Position numbers and translations under genes: made by a program
Notes under the pieces: generated by a model
Seen by the model: only the letters and a program-made list of their open reading frames with translations
Databases searched by the model: none
What the model was told of the DNA's origin: nothing
Shown here: positions 34,307 through 43,416 of the stretch, piece by piece
How positions within the stretch are numbered: the first letter of the stretch is position 1
Layout: each line of letters begins with the position of its first letter
Source: Anaerolineaceae bacterium
Lineage (GTDB): Bacteria; Chloroflexota; Anaerolineae; Aggregatilineales; Phototrophicaceae
NCBI GenBank assembly: GCA_028818375.1
Contig: JAPPOB010000010.1
Location: forward strand, 806,001-870,000
Direction of reading: 5' to 3'
DNA length: 64,000 nt

Positions 34307-35691
34307 ATGGCTTTACGGCGTGCGCAGCTTCGTGTTGCCCTGTGGTGGCCGGCCCTGTTTCTGCTCTCGCTGGCCGCCTTGCCCCAGACGGCCGATGACT
34401 GCGACCAGTACAGCGACGTCGGTTTTACTTTTCTCGAAGTCAGTGACACCGGTCTGATCACCTTCGATAACCTGGGAGAAGGCTATACCTGCGAGGTGAT
34501 GGCCTGTGAAATCGCTGAGGGCGAAACCCTGGGCTGTGATTTCGAAACCGGGTACTACACGGTCTCCACCAATTCCTGCCAGATCGCGGACCTGGACGCG
34601 GAAAAGACCTGCTGGTACGGCAGCATGACCGGGAGGCCCCTGACAATTGTTTCATCGCGGGGCGCGCCAGAAGCTACAATTACACGGAGCCGGTTGCCGA
34701 AGAAAAAGACGTGATCCCGACGGCGACGCCCCTGACGGCCCTCTCGCCGCCGGACAACATCGCCTTCGCACCGGGCGGTACGACGGTCACCTGGGACGCC
34801 GTGACGGACGCGGCGGGCTACATCATCGAGTGGTTCAAGGGTGACGATTCTCCCGGCAGCCACGAGGTGACCGGCACGTCCTGCAACATCCCCAACTTCG
34901 ATACGACGGAGAGTACGCCGTCACGGTCAAGACCGTCAACGGGGCCAACGTCGCCGGGCCGGCGTCCGACAACGTGGTCTGGACGCCGCCCGGCGCGCCA
35001 AAGAATCTGCGTATCAACAACGATGGCAGCGTAACCTGGGACACCGTCGAGGAAGCCGACCAGTACAAGGGAGCTGGAACCGGCAGGGCGGCGCGCAGTC
35101 CCAGGCCCGGACCTTTACCATTCAGTCATCCACCAACATGCAGGACGTACCGGTTGTTCAGCCCGAATACGATATTCCGGATTTCGACCCGGGATCTGAC
35201 TACAGCGCCAACGTGCGGACAGTGACGGAGGCCGGGGCTGAAATCGCGCGCTCCTTCACCACCAGCGATGTGCCGCCATCGCCCGACGGCCTGGAGATAT
35301 CGGAGTTCGGCGTGGTCACCTGGAATGCGGCCGCCGAGGCGACGCATTATCTGGTCAACTGGCGCAAGGGCGACGAGGCCTGGAACAAGGACAACCAGGT
35401 GACCACGGAGCGCTTCACCATTCCGGCTTTCGCCGCGGTCGAGGACTACATCGTGACGCTGCGCGCCGTCAACAACCAGAACATTGAAAGCTATCCGCCC
35501 GTGGTCGAATCATGGAGGCAGCCGGCGCGACCAGCCTTACTTCGACTTCCCGGTGTCGGATTGTTACCGTTCCTGCGAATGTCTGGCGGCCGGCGAGGGG
35601 GAAGTCTGGCTGCGGCTCTGCGACAATGACGGGCGTCGGGGTGGGCGACAGCTGGCAAGGAATTACCGATCTGCCGTGCCGGTTGGCGTGA
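34307..35691 (+). pseudogene. Exported fibronectin type III repeat protein, broken by about five frameshifts
   Basis: Starting at the ATG at 34307, a signal peptide (ALWWPALFLLSLAALPQTA) and a Cys-rich N-domain (CDQYSD, TCEVMACEI, TCWYGSMTG) are followed by three FN3-like units whose shared pattern is PPxxxxxxxxGxVTWDxxxxAxxY (VTWDAVTDAAGY, VTWDTVEEADQY, VTWNAAAEATHY) and a C-terminal piece with CYRSCECLAAGEGEVWLRLC. The coherent protein is spread over all three frames: shifts near 34630, 34911, 35068, 35515 and 35632, the first three each consistent with loss of one base. The last segment ends at 35691 (SWQGITDLPC). Assembly error or real decay are both possible; flanking genes are intact. 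Confidence 0.75.
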
Positions 35692-35717
35692 TTTTGCCTT
35701 GAGCCGCCCCGTCGTCA

Positions 35718-35747
35718 TTGCCAGGAAAGACTGCCGGGGTGTACACT
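35718..35747 (+). promoter_or_regulatory. Promoter of tRNA-Val
   Basis: TTGCCA (35718-35723), 18-base spacer, TACACT (35742-35747), 8 bases before the tRNA 5' end. Confidence 0.5.
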
Positions 35748-35755
35748 GTGAGCGC

Positions 35756-35828
35756 GGGTCGTTAGCTCAACTGGCAGAGCGTTTGACTTACATTCAAGAG
35801 GTTACAGGTTCGAGTCCTGTACGACCCA
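35756..35828 (+). tRNA. tRNA-Val (anticodon TAC)
   Basis: A 73-base cloverleaf: acceptor GGGTCGT/ACGACCC, D-arm GCTC...GAGC, anticodon stem TTTGA/TCAAG around loop CTTACAT (anticodon TAC), T-arm ACAGG/CCTGT with loop TTCGAGT, discriminator A. CCA is not encoded. Confidence 0.96.
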
Positions 35829-35895
35829 TCCCCGGTTCGCCGGTCGGAGCCAGCGCCCTGGCGCGACGCGGCCATTTGGCGCCGCCCCCGGCCTG

Positions 35896-36513
35896 ATGCG
35901 AAGTCGACTGCTGGTCGCATTGGCGGGCGCCCTGCTGGTGGCCCTGACCTGGAGCTTCCCTCTCTGGCGCCCGCTGGTGATGGATGACGTGGTTGACGAG
36001 GCCTTTCCCGGCCTGAGGGCGGACATGCTGGACGAATTCCGTCAACTGGGTGAATTCGAGCGGGAAAGCCTGCTGCAACTGGCGCGTGAAGACCCGGCCA
36101 TGGCCCGCTCCATGCTTGAAGCCGCCCTGCAGCCCCCCGTCCTCGTCGAGGAAGCGCAACAGTCGGTCTCCATTTTGCTGGCGCGGGGCAATTTCGTTCG
36201 CATCGACCCGCTGCACTGGGCGCAGGGGGATGCCCTGGTGTACACCCGGCCGAACGGCAGCCATGTGCTGCGCCTGGAGAATTTCCGGGCCGCCAACGGA
36301 CCGGACCTGCGCGTCATGCTTTCCGCCAGCCCGGCGCCGCGCAGTCCTGCCGAACTCAATGAAGGCGGTCTGGCTCTCGATCTTGGCCGACTGAAGGGCA
36401 ATGCAGGCAATCAGAACTATGCGATTCCGGCGGCGGTAGACCCCGGACTGTATAATAGCATCGTCATTTTTTGTCGCCGTTTCAATCTGGTGTTCAGCAG
36501 CGCCACGCTGTGA
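35896..36513 (+). CDS. Exported DM13-domain protein
   Basis: A 205-residue protein with an N-terminal signal anchor (about 4-21). Residues about 85-205 form a DM13 domain: SGSHVLRLENF-like GSHVLRLENFRAANGPDLRV (about 121-140), LDLGRLKGNAGNQNYAIP (about 161-178) and a final YNSIVIFCRRFNLVFSSATL with the Cys typical of the family. DM13 domains are proposed to bind or reduce in extracellular redox processes, but the function is not demonstrated. It lies 67 bases after tRNA-Val and 42 before a membrane protein gene. Confidence 0.85.
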   Translation: MRSRLLVALAGALLVALTWSFPLWRPLVMDDVVDEAFPGLRADMLDEFRQLGEFERESLLQLAREDPAMARSMLEAALQPPVLVEEAQQSVSILLARGNFVRIDPLHWAQGDALVYTRPNGSHVLRLENFRAANGPDLRVMLSASPAPRSPAELNEGGLALDLGRLKGNAGNQNYAIPAAVDPGLYNSIVIFCRRFNLVFSSATL

Positions 36514-36555
36514 TCGCCGACCACCCACTTTCGCGACAGGGGCCGAACGAAAACC

Positions 36556-37233
36556 ATGGATGATTCACTTCCCGTCAGCCTTCCCGGTGAACGTCGCTTT
36601 CCGCTGGACCCCGAACACGGATGGCTGCGCTTCGCCATGTTGCTGATCTTTGTGGCGGTCTGGCTCGCTGTGTTTCTGCTGGGGCAATTGCTTGTCGTCA
36701 TCGAAGGCTCCGTCATCATTTCGATCGTGGCAGGTTTCGGGCTCGCTGCCCTGTCGGCGCAGCGTCTGGAAGGCCCCCTGAAGCAGCGCTGGCCCAGTGG
36801 GCGAAGCGTGTCGGTCACGGACAAAAGCATCCGCCTGCTGCGGCGGGAAGAACAGCAGGAATCGCTGGATACGGCGCAGGTGGTCAACGTCCTGACCTGG
36901 CGCTTTCGCATCAACCGACGCGCCCGCGTGCCAAAAGGCTGGAGCATGGTCGCCCTTGCGCTCGAGCAGGACGACCGCCACATACCGGTCTACACTTTCA
37001 TGTCACAGGATGACCTTGAGGCCCTGAGCAACCACGGCAGCTTCATCGCCCTGCAGGGCAGGCGTCAGCGCAGGGAGGGCGGTGACCTGCGTCTTGCCGG
37101 TGAACAGAAACGACTGCACAGCGCGGAACAGTTGCGCTGGTTGCAGGGCGGCGAGATGAGCAGGGAGGACTTCATCGCCTGTCTGCGTCACCTGCACGAG
37201 CGTTTTCCCGCATGGATGCCCGAACTGGTCTGA
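36556..37233 (+). CDS. Hypothetical membrane protein with PH-like cytoplasmic part
   Basis: A 225-residue protein of no family I recognise. Two adjacent membrane segments (about 28-48 and 53-70) follow a short N-terminus; after them comes a domain starting VSVTDKSIRLLRREEQQESL with alternating strands, DTAQVVNVLTWRFRI and a basic RRQRREGG region, resembling bacterial PH-like (bPH) domains. A perfect TATAAT sits upstream at 36451-36456 inside the DM13 gene and could serve this gene. Its 3' end overlaps the next gene by 22 bases. Confidence 0.7.
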   Translation: MDDSLPVSLPGERRFPLDPEHGWLRFAMLLIFVAVWLAVFLLGQLLVVIEGSVIISIVAGFGLAALSAQRLEGPLKQRWPSGRSVSVTDKSIRLLRREEQQESLDTAQVVNVLTWRFRINRRARVPKGWSMVALALEQDDRHIPVYTFMSQDDLEALSNHGSFIALQGRRQRREGGDLRLAGEQKRLHSAEQLRWLQGGEMSREDFIACLRHLHERFPAWMPELV

Positions 37234-38795
37234 ATCCGTCCGGGACGCGTGTGGAACGCCTGCTGCGCCATGCCCGGCTCTTGCCATTGCTGCTGTTGAT
37301 CGCGTTGCCTGGCGGGCTGCTGGCCCAGCAGACAGGCGTTCTTGAGTATTTCCAGCCAGTGACGGGTCAACTGGCCGCCGGCGACGCCCGGGACTGGCAC
37401 TTTGACGCCCGCGCCGGCAGCATGTTGTCGCTTTCCGCGTATGCGGTCACCGGCGGCATCGACCCCCGCCTCGACATATTCGACGTCAACGACGCGCTCG
37501 TCGCGTCCAACGATGACGTCGACTGGCCGCTGAGCCGCAACGCCGTCATCGAAGCCTTCAGCCCGGCCGGCAACGGCAGCTACCGGGTACGCGTCAGCAA
37601 TGTCGGCAGGGCCGCCGGCAATTACGAACTGATCCTGCAGGAAGGCTGGTCGACCCTCGCCTGGCAGGCGGACTTTGACAATACTCCCGCCTGGGACACC
37701 CGGCCCGACTCGGTGGACAGTTTCCTTGGCGAGGGGCGCGCCGTACTCTCGCTGGAACCCCCGGCCACCAATGCCGTCCTCGTGCGCGAGCTGCAGTTGC
37801 CCGGGGATGCCTGGGCGCTGCACGTTCCCGTAACCGAGGTGGCCGGTAATCGCGGCTGGCGCGTCGGTATCGTCACGCACTGGGAAAGTGTCAGGGACTG
37901 GGCGCGGTTCATGGTGGATGACCAGGGGCGCTGGCAATACCTGATCAGCGCTGCTGACGTCATCAGCGTGTTGCGCGGCCTGGCGCCCCATGCCGCCATT
38001 CAGCCCGGCGAAAAGCCGGAGAGTCTGGGGCAGGTCTTTTATGGCGATGCCATCGAATTTTTCTTCAACCGCAAATCGCTGGGTCGAATTGTCGACGGGC
38101 TGCCCTCCGGCCCGGGTCGAACCGGCCTGTACGCCGCTACCGGCAGTCCCGATGGCGGGCAGGTTACGGCATGGTACGGTGGTCTGAGGCTCACAGTTCC
38201 GGCCCAGACCCATGCCGGCGCCATTGTGCCCGACTGGTTATCAGGAACGGAACGTCCGGCGATCCTTCGTCAACTCCGGCGACATCGCCTGATTCCCGCC
38301 GTCGGCGCCCTCGCCATGAATGTGCCGGAAAGTTTCGTGATCAGCAATCGTGCAGGCGTCAGCACCTTGCGCCTCGGCGGTGAGAACAGCTTCGCCCGCT
38401 TCGCGCTGGGCAGTGTGGTTGAGGCGCAAACGCGGTCCGGCGACGGAATCGCCGGTTGCGGCCTGTTGCTCGAAACACAGGGCGCAGAGACCTACACCCT
38501 GGCGTGGCTGGACAACAGCGGCAGCGCCGGGCTCTCACGCCGCAATGGCGACGCCTTTGCACCCGGACCGCTGCGGGCTGACCTGCTGCCAGGCGTTTCA
38601 GCCGATCACTTGCTGGTAATTGCGGATGGCGAAAACCTGTATTTCTACGCGAACCATCAATATGTCGGTGCGCAGCCGGTCGCCGTACCCTCCGGCACCA
38701 TCGGAATTGCCGCCGTCAGCTTCGACAACCTGATGACAACCTGTAACTTCAGGGACACCTGGATCTGGGACTGGCCCGCAGACAGCGTCAATTGA
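37212..38795 (+). CDS. Large exported protein with pre-peptidase C-terminal (PPC)-like domain
   Basis: A 527-residue secreted protein. The signal peptide is about 17-38 (LLRHARLLPLLLLIALPGGLLA). Residues about 43-140 look like a PPC domain: GQLAAGDARDWHFDARAGS, DPRLDIFDVNDALVASNDD, SYRVRVSNVGRAAGNYEL. Two later regions (about 150-340 and 365-520) each follow the FARFMVDDQGRW...VYGDAIEFFFN pattern of concanavalin-like/3-keto-disaccharide hydrolase-type domains (VSFDNLMTTCNF near the end). It probably binds carbohydrate or another polymer outside the cell; enzymatic function is unproven. An ATG at 37212 is given; its first residues overlap the preceding gene. Confidence 0.75.
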   Translation: MDARTGLNPSGTRVERLLRHARLLPLLLLIALPGGLLAQQTGVLEYFQPVTGQLAAGDARDWHFDARAGSMLSLSAYAVTGGIDPRLDIFDVNDALVASNDDVDWPLSRNAVIEAFSPAGNGSYRVRVSNVGRAAGNYELILQEGWSTLAWQADFDNTPAWDTRPDSVDSFLGEGRAVLSLEPPATNAVLVRELQLPGDAWALHVPVTEVAGNRGWRVGIVTHWESVRDWARFMVDDQGRWQYLISAADVISVLRGLAPHAAIQPGEKPESLGQVFYGDAIEFFFNRKSLGRIVDGLPSGPGRTGLYAATGSPDGGQVTAWYGGLRLTVPAQTHAGAIVPDWLSGTERPAILRQLRRHRLIPAVGALAMNVPESFVISNRAGVSTLRLGGENSFARFALGSVVEAQTRSGDGIAGCGLLLETQGAETYTLAWLDNSGSAGLSRRNGDAFAPGPLRADLLPGVSADHLLVIADGENLYFYANHQYVGAQPVAVPSGTIGIAAVSFDNLMTTCNFRDTWIWDWPADSVN

Positions 38796-40152
38796 CCCTG
38801 CCGTCCCCTGTGTTGCCGGCAGCCTTGTGCAGGACGTCCAGCCTACGCGCCAGTTCATTCTGGCCCTGCTGACGCAAAAGGTTTCCCACGGCCGTCAGTG
38901 CCGGCAGCAGGGCATCCCCGTAATCCCGCGCGCCCTTCTCCAGCATGGCCAGAGCCGCCCTGTCATCCGGCGCTTCCAGCAATTCATTGACAAAGCGAAG
39001 TTCGGGGCGCATCTGCTGGCGCATCAGGGTCACGATTTTCTGGTGGATGCCCTTGAGCTTGCTGCTGGCCTGGACGTCCACCCGACTTTCGGCCTCGCGG
39101 ATGTTTGCCGCCAGCACGGCCATGAAGTTTTCGTCAATCAGCGAACGGTTCTCACGAATGGCCCGGTCGGTATCCGGGCTGGCGACGATGGCCTGCAGCG
39201 CGGCTGCCGCCCGCTGCAAGGCGGCCTGCGCCTGGGCATCGGCTTCCCGCGTCAGTTCGCCGAGACGCTCGCGCAGCGCTTCCAGTTGCGGGCGTTCCGC
39301 CACCGGCGCCCGTCCCAGGTGCATACTGAGTTCCTGAAAGAAAGCGTAGTCCAGCACCGGTCGCACCAGACCAACAAGGGCCTGCAGACGCGGGTCATCT
39401 GCCGCCAGCTCCAGCACCAGCGCCAGGATGTCCCTGCGCGTTGGTTTCTCTCCCAAAGCCCGCAGCCTTTCGGCCACGTCCTTCACGATTCTCTCCTGCT
39501 CTTCTGCCTGGGCCGTCAGTTCCCTGCCGAAAGTGGAGTGTTTGGCGGCCGCCTCCTGAATGGCCGCCAGCGCCTTGACCAGGGGCTCCTGACCCTCCTG
39601 GACCGCCTGCTGCATCATGGCAAGGGCGGCCTGGAAAAACATGGCGTCGATTTCCGCATCGTGTTTCCGCACAAGCGAGCGCAGCCGCTTCGGGTCTGCC
39701 TGCGCCATGCGGCCCAGCAGGTCGACGCGCTGACGCTGCGTTTCCAGCACGTCCTTCGTGACGCCATCTCCTTCCAGCACCTGTTCGATCAGGCCCTGCA
39801 TCGTCAAGACCTGGCCGGGCTGGAACATGTAACCGCGGAAGTCCTCTTTGGGGATGCGGCCCGTCAATTCCTTGAGCAGGTCACCCACCACCTGGTCACG
39901 TTGCATTCCCTGCAGATTCAGTTCAGGCGGAACGTAGGCCAACAGCAGATCGTTATCGGCATCGTGGTACAGCAGCGGCGTCAGCAAGGCATTGCTGGCC
40001 CCGCAGGCCCTGCACTGGATGCGATTCAACTGGCCGGCAAGCAGGGCCTGTTTCAAATGCGGCTGCCGCCTGACGTCAATGATTTGCTCAACGTCGGCCT
40101 CAACCAGGGCTTTGCAGGCAGGGCAGGTGACGGGCATGCTCGCTGGCATCAT
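38788..40152 (-). CDS. CpXC-domain protein
   Basis: A 454-residue soluble protein. The N-terminus carries the CpXC motif (VTCPACKALVEADVEQI, about 8-24) and a second CRACG (about 47-51) that together likely bind zinc. The rest is largely helical with coiled-coil-like segments (VEQVLEGD, LRERLGELTREADAQAQAAL, about 275-295). Function unknown; CpXC proteins are common in Chloroflexota and often sit by signalling genes. It follows the sensor kinase and overlaps it by 4 bases (start at 40152, GAGGAGCC ribosome site), so the pair is translated together. Confidence 0.8.
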   Translation of the reverse strand: MMPASMPVTCPACKALVEADVEQIIDVRRQPHLKQALLAGQLNRIQCRACGASNALLTPLLYHDADNDLLLAYVPPELNLQGMQRDQVVGDLLKELTGRIPKEDFRGYMFQPGQVLTMQGLIEQVLEGDGVTKDVLETQRQRVDLLGRMAQADPKRLRSLVRKHDAEIDAMFFQAALAMMQQAVQEGQEPLVKALAAIQEAAAKHSTFGRELTAQAEEQERIVKDVAERLRALGEKPTRRDILALVLELAADDPRLQALVGLVRPVLDYAFFQELSMHLGRAPVAERPQLEALRERLGELTREADAQAQAALQRAAAALQAIVASPDTDRAIRENRSLIDENFMAVLAANIREAESRVDVQASSKLKGIHQKIVTLMRQQMRPELRFVNELLEAPDDRAALAMLEKGARDYGDALLPALTAVGNLLRQQGQNELARRLDVLHKAAGNTGDGRVN

Positions 40153-41753
40153 GGCTCCTCTGTTGAGTCAATAGTCTTGCGTATCTCGCGCGGCAGAGTG
40201 AAATGAAAGGTCGCGCCCTTGCCGGGACGACTGTCAACGCCCATTGACCCGCCATGCGCCTTAACAATGGCCCGCGCCAGGTAGAGTCCGAGACCGGTAC
40301 CCTGCGTACGCTGGCCCAGCGCGTCATTGACACGATAGAAACGTGAAAAGATCTGTTCCTGTTCTTCCGGACTGATACCGATCCCCTCGTCACGCACGAA
40401 GAGCGTGACGGCGCCGGCGCCCGCCTGGCCGCCCACCTCGATTTGCCCGCCCTCCGGCGCGTACTTCACCGCATTGCCCAGCAAATTGTCCATTACGCGC
40501 CGCAAACGCGCCTCGTCAGCCTCAACCACGGGAAACGCTTCCGGGAAGGCGAGGCGAAAGTCATGGGCCGTGCCCTGCATCTGAAAGCGCTTGACCACCC
40601 GTGTCGCCAGCGCGACCAGGTCCACGGGGCCAAGGTCCAGTTGCATTTTCTGCGCCTGCAACCTGCTGGCTTCCAGCAAATTGTCGATCAGGCCGGCCAG
40701 ACGGTCGGCCTCGTCCTCGATGACCTCCAGCCCTTCACGAAGTTCATCCATGCCCCAGTTGGCATCTTCCCGACGCAGGGTGCCGGCATAGCCCTTGACC
40801 AGGGCGACAGGAGTCTTGAGTTCATGGGACACACCGGAGACAAAGGTGTTTTGCAGTTCCTGGGCCCGGCGAAAATGGGTGATATCGCGTACGTTGGCGA
40901 AAATGTTTGCCAGCTGCCCGCCCTCCCCGTGCAGGGGCACGTAGGTTATCGCGATACTGAGCACCTGGCCATCCCGTCGCAGAATGTCGCCCTCAACGTA
41001 CAGGGGTGTGGCCCTGTCCTGCGCAGGGACCGGCCAGCCACCGTCCATCATTTCGTGCAGGTTTCCCGGCGACACCGTGCTCCACGCCAGCACTTCTTCC
41101 TCCTGCCGGCCCAGAGACTCGGCCTCGCTCCAGCCAGTCATGCCTGCCAGCGCGGGATTGAGTTGCAGGACCTGACGTTCGGCATCAAGAATCATGACGC
41201 CATCCGCGCTGTGGGCGACGAAGGCGTTCAGCCGCTGCCTTTCGCGGTCAATGTTTTCGTACAATCTGGCATTGTGCACGGCAATGGCGGCGTGATCGGC
41301 AAAGCTTCTCAGGATTTGCCGGTCATCGACCGTGATGGCCGCCGGGAAGTCCCGAAGGACTATCAAAATGCCGACGGGCTCGCCGGCGATGACCAGGGGC
41401 ATGGGAAACAGTTGGCGCATGCGCGGGTCGATTTCCGCCGTCATGCGCCGCAACGTCCCCTCCAGATCGTGGTAGTCCAGCCCTTCCTGGATGCCGGTGA
41501 CGAGTTCCTGCAGCTGACTCTCCAGACGGGATATCCGATCGCCATCGATATTCAGGGTGGCCTGAATGTGATAGGCGCCGGAGTCCGGATTGCGCAGCGC
41601 AACAAGACCTGGTCCTTCGCCCCCTACCATGGTGACGGAGGCCTTGAGCACAAGGCGCAACACTTCCGCCAGGTCCAGACGCGAGGTCATCGCCCGGATG
41701 ATTTCCAGTAGCAGGTCCCGCTGGCGAACACGGTAATCCGGTATCAACAGCAT
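40149..41753 (-). CDS. Soluble GAF-PAS sensor histidine kinase
   Basis: A 534-residue histidine kinase with no membrane segment. Order: N-terminal helix, GAF domain (about 20-165; VGGEGPGLVALRNPDSGAYH), PAS domain (about 175-285; VAHSADGVMILDAERQVLQL, then the GMTGW motif), HisKA with the phospho-accepting His in SHELKTPVALVKGYAG (about His-307), and HATPase with N box DNLLGNAVKYAPEGG, G1 VRDEGIGIS and G2 GTGLGLYLARAIV. No response regulator is adjacent; the co-transcribed partner is the CpXC protein. A promoter places the transcription start at the ATG (41753). Confidence 0.92.
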   Translation of the reverse strand: MLLIPDYRVRQRDLLLEIIRAMTSRLDLAEVLRLVLKASVTMVGGEGPGLVALRNPDSGAYHIQATLNIDGDRISRLESQLQELVTGIQEGLDYHDLEGTLRRMTAEIDPRMRQLFPMPLVIAGEPVGILIVLRDFPAAITVDDRQILRSFADHAAIAVHNARLYENIDRERQRLNAFVAHSADGVMILDAERQVLQLNPALAGMTGWSEAESLGRQEEEVLAWSTVSPGNLHEMMDGGWPVPAQDRATPLYVEGDILRRDGQVLSIAITYVPLHGEGGQLANIFANVRDITHFRRAQELQNTFVSGVSHELKTPVALVKGYAGTLRREDANWGMDELREGLEVIEDEADRLAGLIDNLLEASRLQAQKMQLDLGPVDLVALATRVVKRFQMQGTAHDFRLAFPEAFPVVEADEARLRRVMDNLLGNAVKYAPEGGQIEVGGQAGAGAVTLFVRDEGIGISPEEQEQIFSRFYRVNDALGQRTQGTGLGLYLARAIVKAHGGSMGVDSRPGKGATFHFTLPREIRKTIDSTEEP

Positions 41754-41759
41754 GACTGC

Positions 41760-41787
41760 ATTGTAACGGCCGACGCCTGAGTCTCAA
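41760..41787 (-). promoter_or_regulatory. Promoter of the sensor kinase, giving a leaderless message
   Basis: TTGAGA (41782-41787) and TACAAT (41760-41765) with a 16-base spacer on the minus strand. Only 6 bases separate the -10 from the ATG at 41753, so the first transcribed base is at or next to the start codon. Confidence 0.6.
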
Positions 41788-43410
41788 GTGGTCGCATTCA
41801 TGGCCGTCGCTCCTGGCAACTGTGCTAACATTGCGCTCGATGTCAACTTTCCTGCACCGGCAGCAACGCCTGTGACGCGGGCGCTCCCTGCCCTGCGCGG
41901 CCATCCCTGGCTGCTTGCCCTGCCGCTGCTGCTGCTGGCGATGGTTTTCGCCACGAGCCAGCTGGACAACCGCGCCTTTCAGGAAGACGAACTGGCGACA
42001 CTGCGACTGGCCGGCAGCGGCCAGCGAGAGCCGCTCTCCTTCGCCGACTTCCGGGTGATGCTGGTCGAGCGCTCTGCCGAACAGGCCTTTGGCTGGCCAC
42101 TGCTGGTTTCCCTTTGGGTGCAAATCGCCGGCTGGAGCGAGCCCGCCGTGCGCGCCCTGCCGCTGCTCGCCGGCATGCTGGCCCTGGCCTGGACCTGGCG
42201 TCTGGGTCGAGACCTGTTTCATCATTCCGTAGGGTTGCTGGCCCTTTTGGCGCTGGCGACGTCCGGACTCTTCGTTTTCTTTATGTGGTTCGCGCGGTCT
42301 TTCAGCACGGTGGCGCTGTGTTCGACCCTGCTGCTGTGGAGTTACTGCAGACTTCGTTTCAACCGGCGCCCCTCCAGGCCCGTCCATTATGCGGGGCTGT
42401 TGCTGGCGGCGACCGGTCTTGCCTATCTGCACTATTTCGCTGTATTGCCGATCGTGGCTGTTGCGCTCTTCCACCTGGCGTTCAGCAAAAACCGTCGCGC
42501 CATTTGGCCGCCGCTGGCCCTGTTCGCCCTTGCCGCCCTGTTGGCCGCTCCCCAGTTGCCTGCCCTGTTTACCGGGATAGAAGAAAGTCTGACCGATGAC
42601 AATCTCAGGCTGAGCACGCTTGGCGCGCCGGAAGTGCTTACGGCATTTCTGCGTGTTGTGCTTAACAATGTCTTTGTCCCGCACGCCATTTCAGGTTGGT
42701 CGTTGCTGGCGTTGCTGATCGTCATCGCTGTGCGCTGGTCGAAAAACCCCCCGGAGTCCGCGACCGAACCCGTCGGGTTCCTGACCTTTGTCCTGGTCCT
42801 GTCACTGGCGCTGGCGCTGATTGGCAACGAACTGGTACAGGTGATCACTCCCGGGAGGATTCGTTACCTGATGCCTCTCTGGCCCATGATGGCCTTGCTG
42901 CTTGCACGGACGATCCGACAGCAGCGAAACCGGCGCTACCGGGTCGCGGAATGGCTACTGGTATCCCTGATGGTCACCGGCATCCACGCCGTCACCAACC
43001 CTGGGCTAAAATACAGCTTCGATCGATCCATCTACCTCGATCGCATGCACGTCATTCACCGGGAACTTGCCGATAACGCGAACGCGGGCGAACTCCTGCT
43101 GGCCGGTGAATTCGACAACAACTTCATTTGGACACTTGCGCGGGACTTTTACCTGGACTCCCTGCGCCTTTCCGTCCGGTACTTCGACAGGGAAGCGGCG
43201 GGGAGCTGGCTCGACGGCGCTCGCGCGCATCGCCGCTTCTGGCTGCTGCAGACCTCACACGACAGTGAAAACTACATTGCGACTGCGACTACCCTGGCAG
43301 AGAGCGCCCATCTTTGCGAAGTACGGGAGCTGCGCGCCATCGCGACCCTGGACTTGTATGCCTGGTCTGAAGAGGATTGCCAGCCGGACCGGACGACTGA
43401 CAGCGAATAA
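41788..43410 (+). CDS. GT39/GT83-like polytopic glycosyltransferase
   Basis: A polytopic membrane protein (up to 540 residues) of the ArnT/PMT-like superfamily that transfers sugars from polyprenyl phosphate. About ten or eleven membrane segments are visible, and the FQEDELATL stretch in the first loop has the acidic catalytic-type pair. It is followed by a periplasmic C-terminal part with no segments (about 430-540). The GTG at 41788 gives the longest frame; a better fit may be the GTG at 41872 (MTRALPALRGHPWLL), which lies after an extended -10 (TGCTAACAT, to 41831). Divergent from the sensor kinase. Confidence 0.8.
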   Translation: MVAFMAVAPGNCANIALDVNFPAPAATPVTRALPALRGHPWLLALPLLLLAMVFATSQLDNRAFQEDELATLRLAGSGQREPLSFADFRVMLVERSAEQAFGWPLLVSLWVQIAGWSEPAVRALPLLAGMLALAWTWRLGRDLFHHSVGLLALLALATSGLFVFFMWFARSFSTVALCSTLLLWSYCRLRFNRRPSRPVHYAGLLLAATGLAYLHYFAVLPIVAVALFHLAFSKNRRAIWPPLALFALAALLAAPQLPALFTGIEESLTDDNLRLSTLGAPEVLTAFLRVVLNNVFVPHAISGWSLLALLIVIAVRWSKNPPESATEPVGFLTFVLVLSLALALIGNELVQVITPGRIRYLMPLWPMMALLLARTIRQQRNRRYRVAEWLLVSLMVTGIHAVTNPGLKYSFDRSIYLDRMHVIHRELADNANAGELLLAGEFDNNFIWTLARDFYLDSLRLSVRYFDREAAGSWLDGARAHRRFWLLQTSHDSENYIATATTLAESAHLCEVRELRAIATLDLYAWSEEDCQPDRTTDSE

Positions 43411-43416
43411 CGCCTT

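Noticed and set aside
34307..35691. Programmed ribosomal frameshifting in the FN3 gene
   Set aside because: About five shifts at unrelated sites, without slippery heptamers or pseudoknots I could see, do not fit a programmed event; decay or sequence error is simpler.
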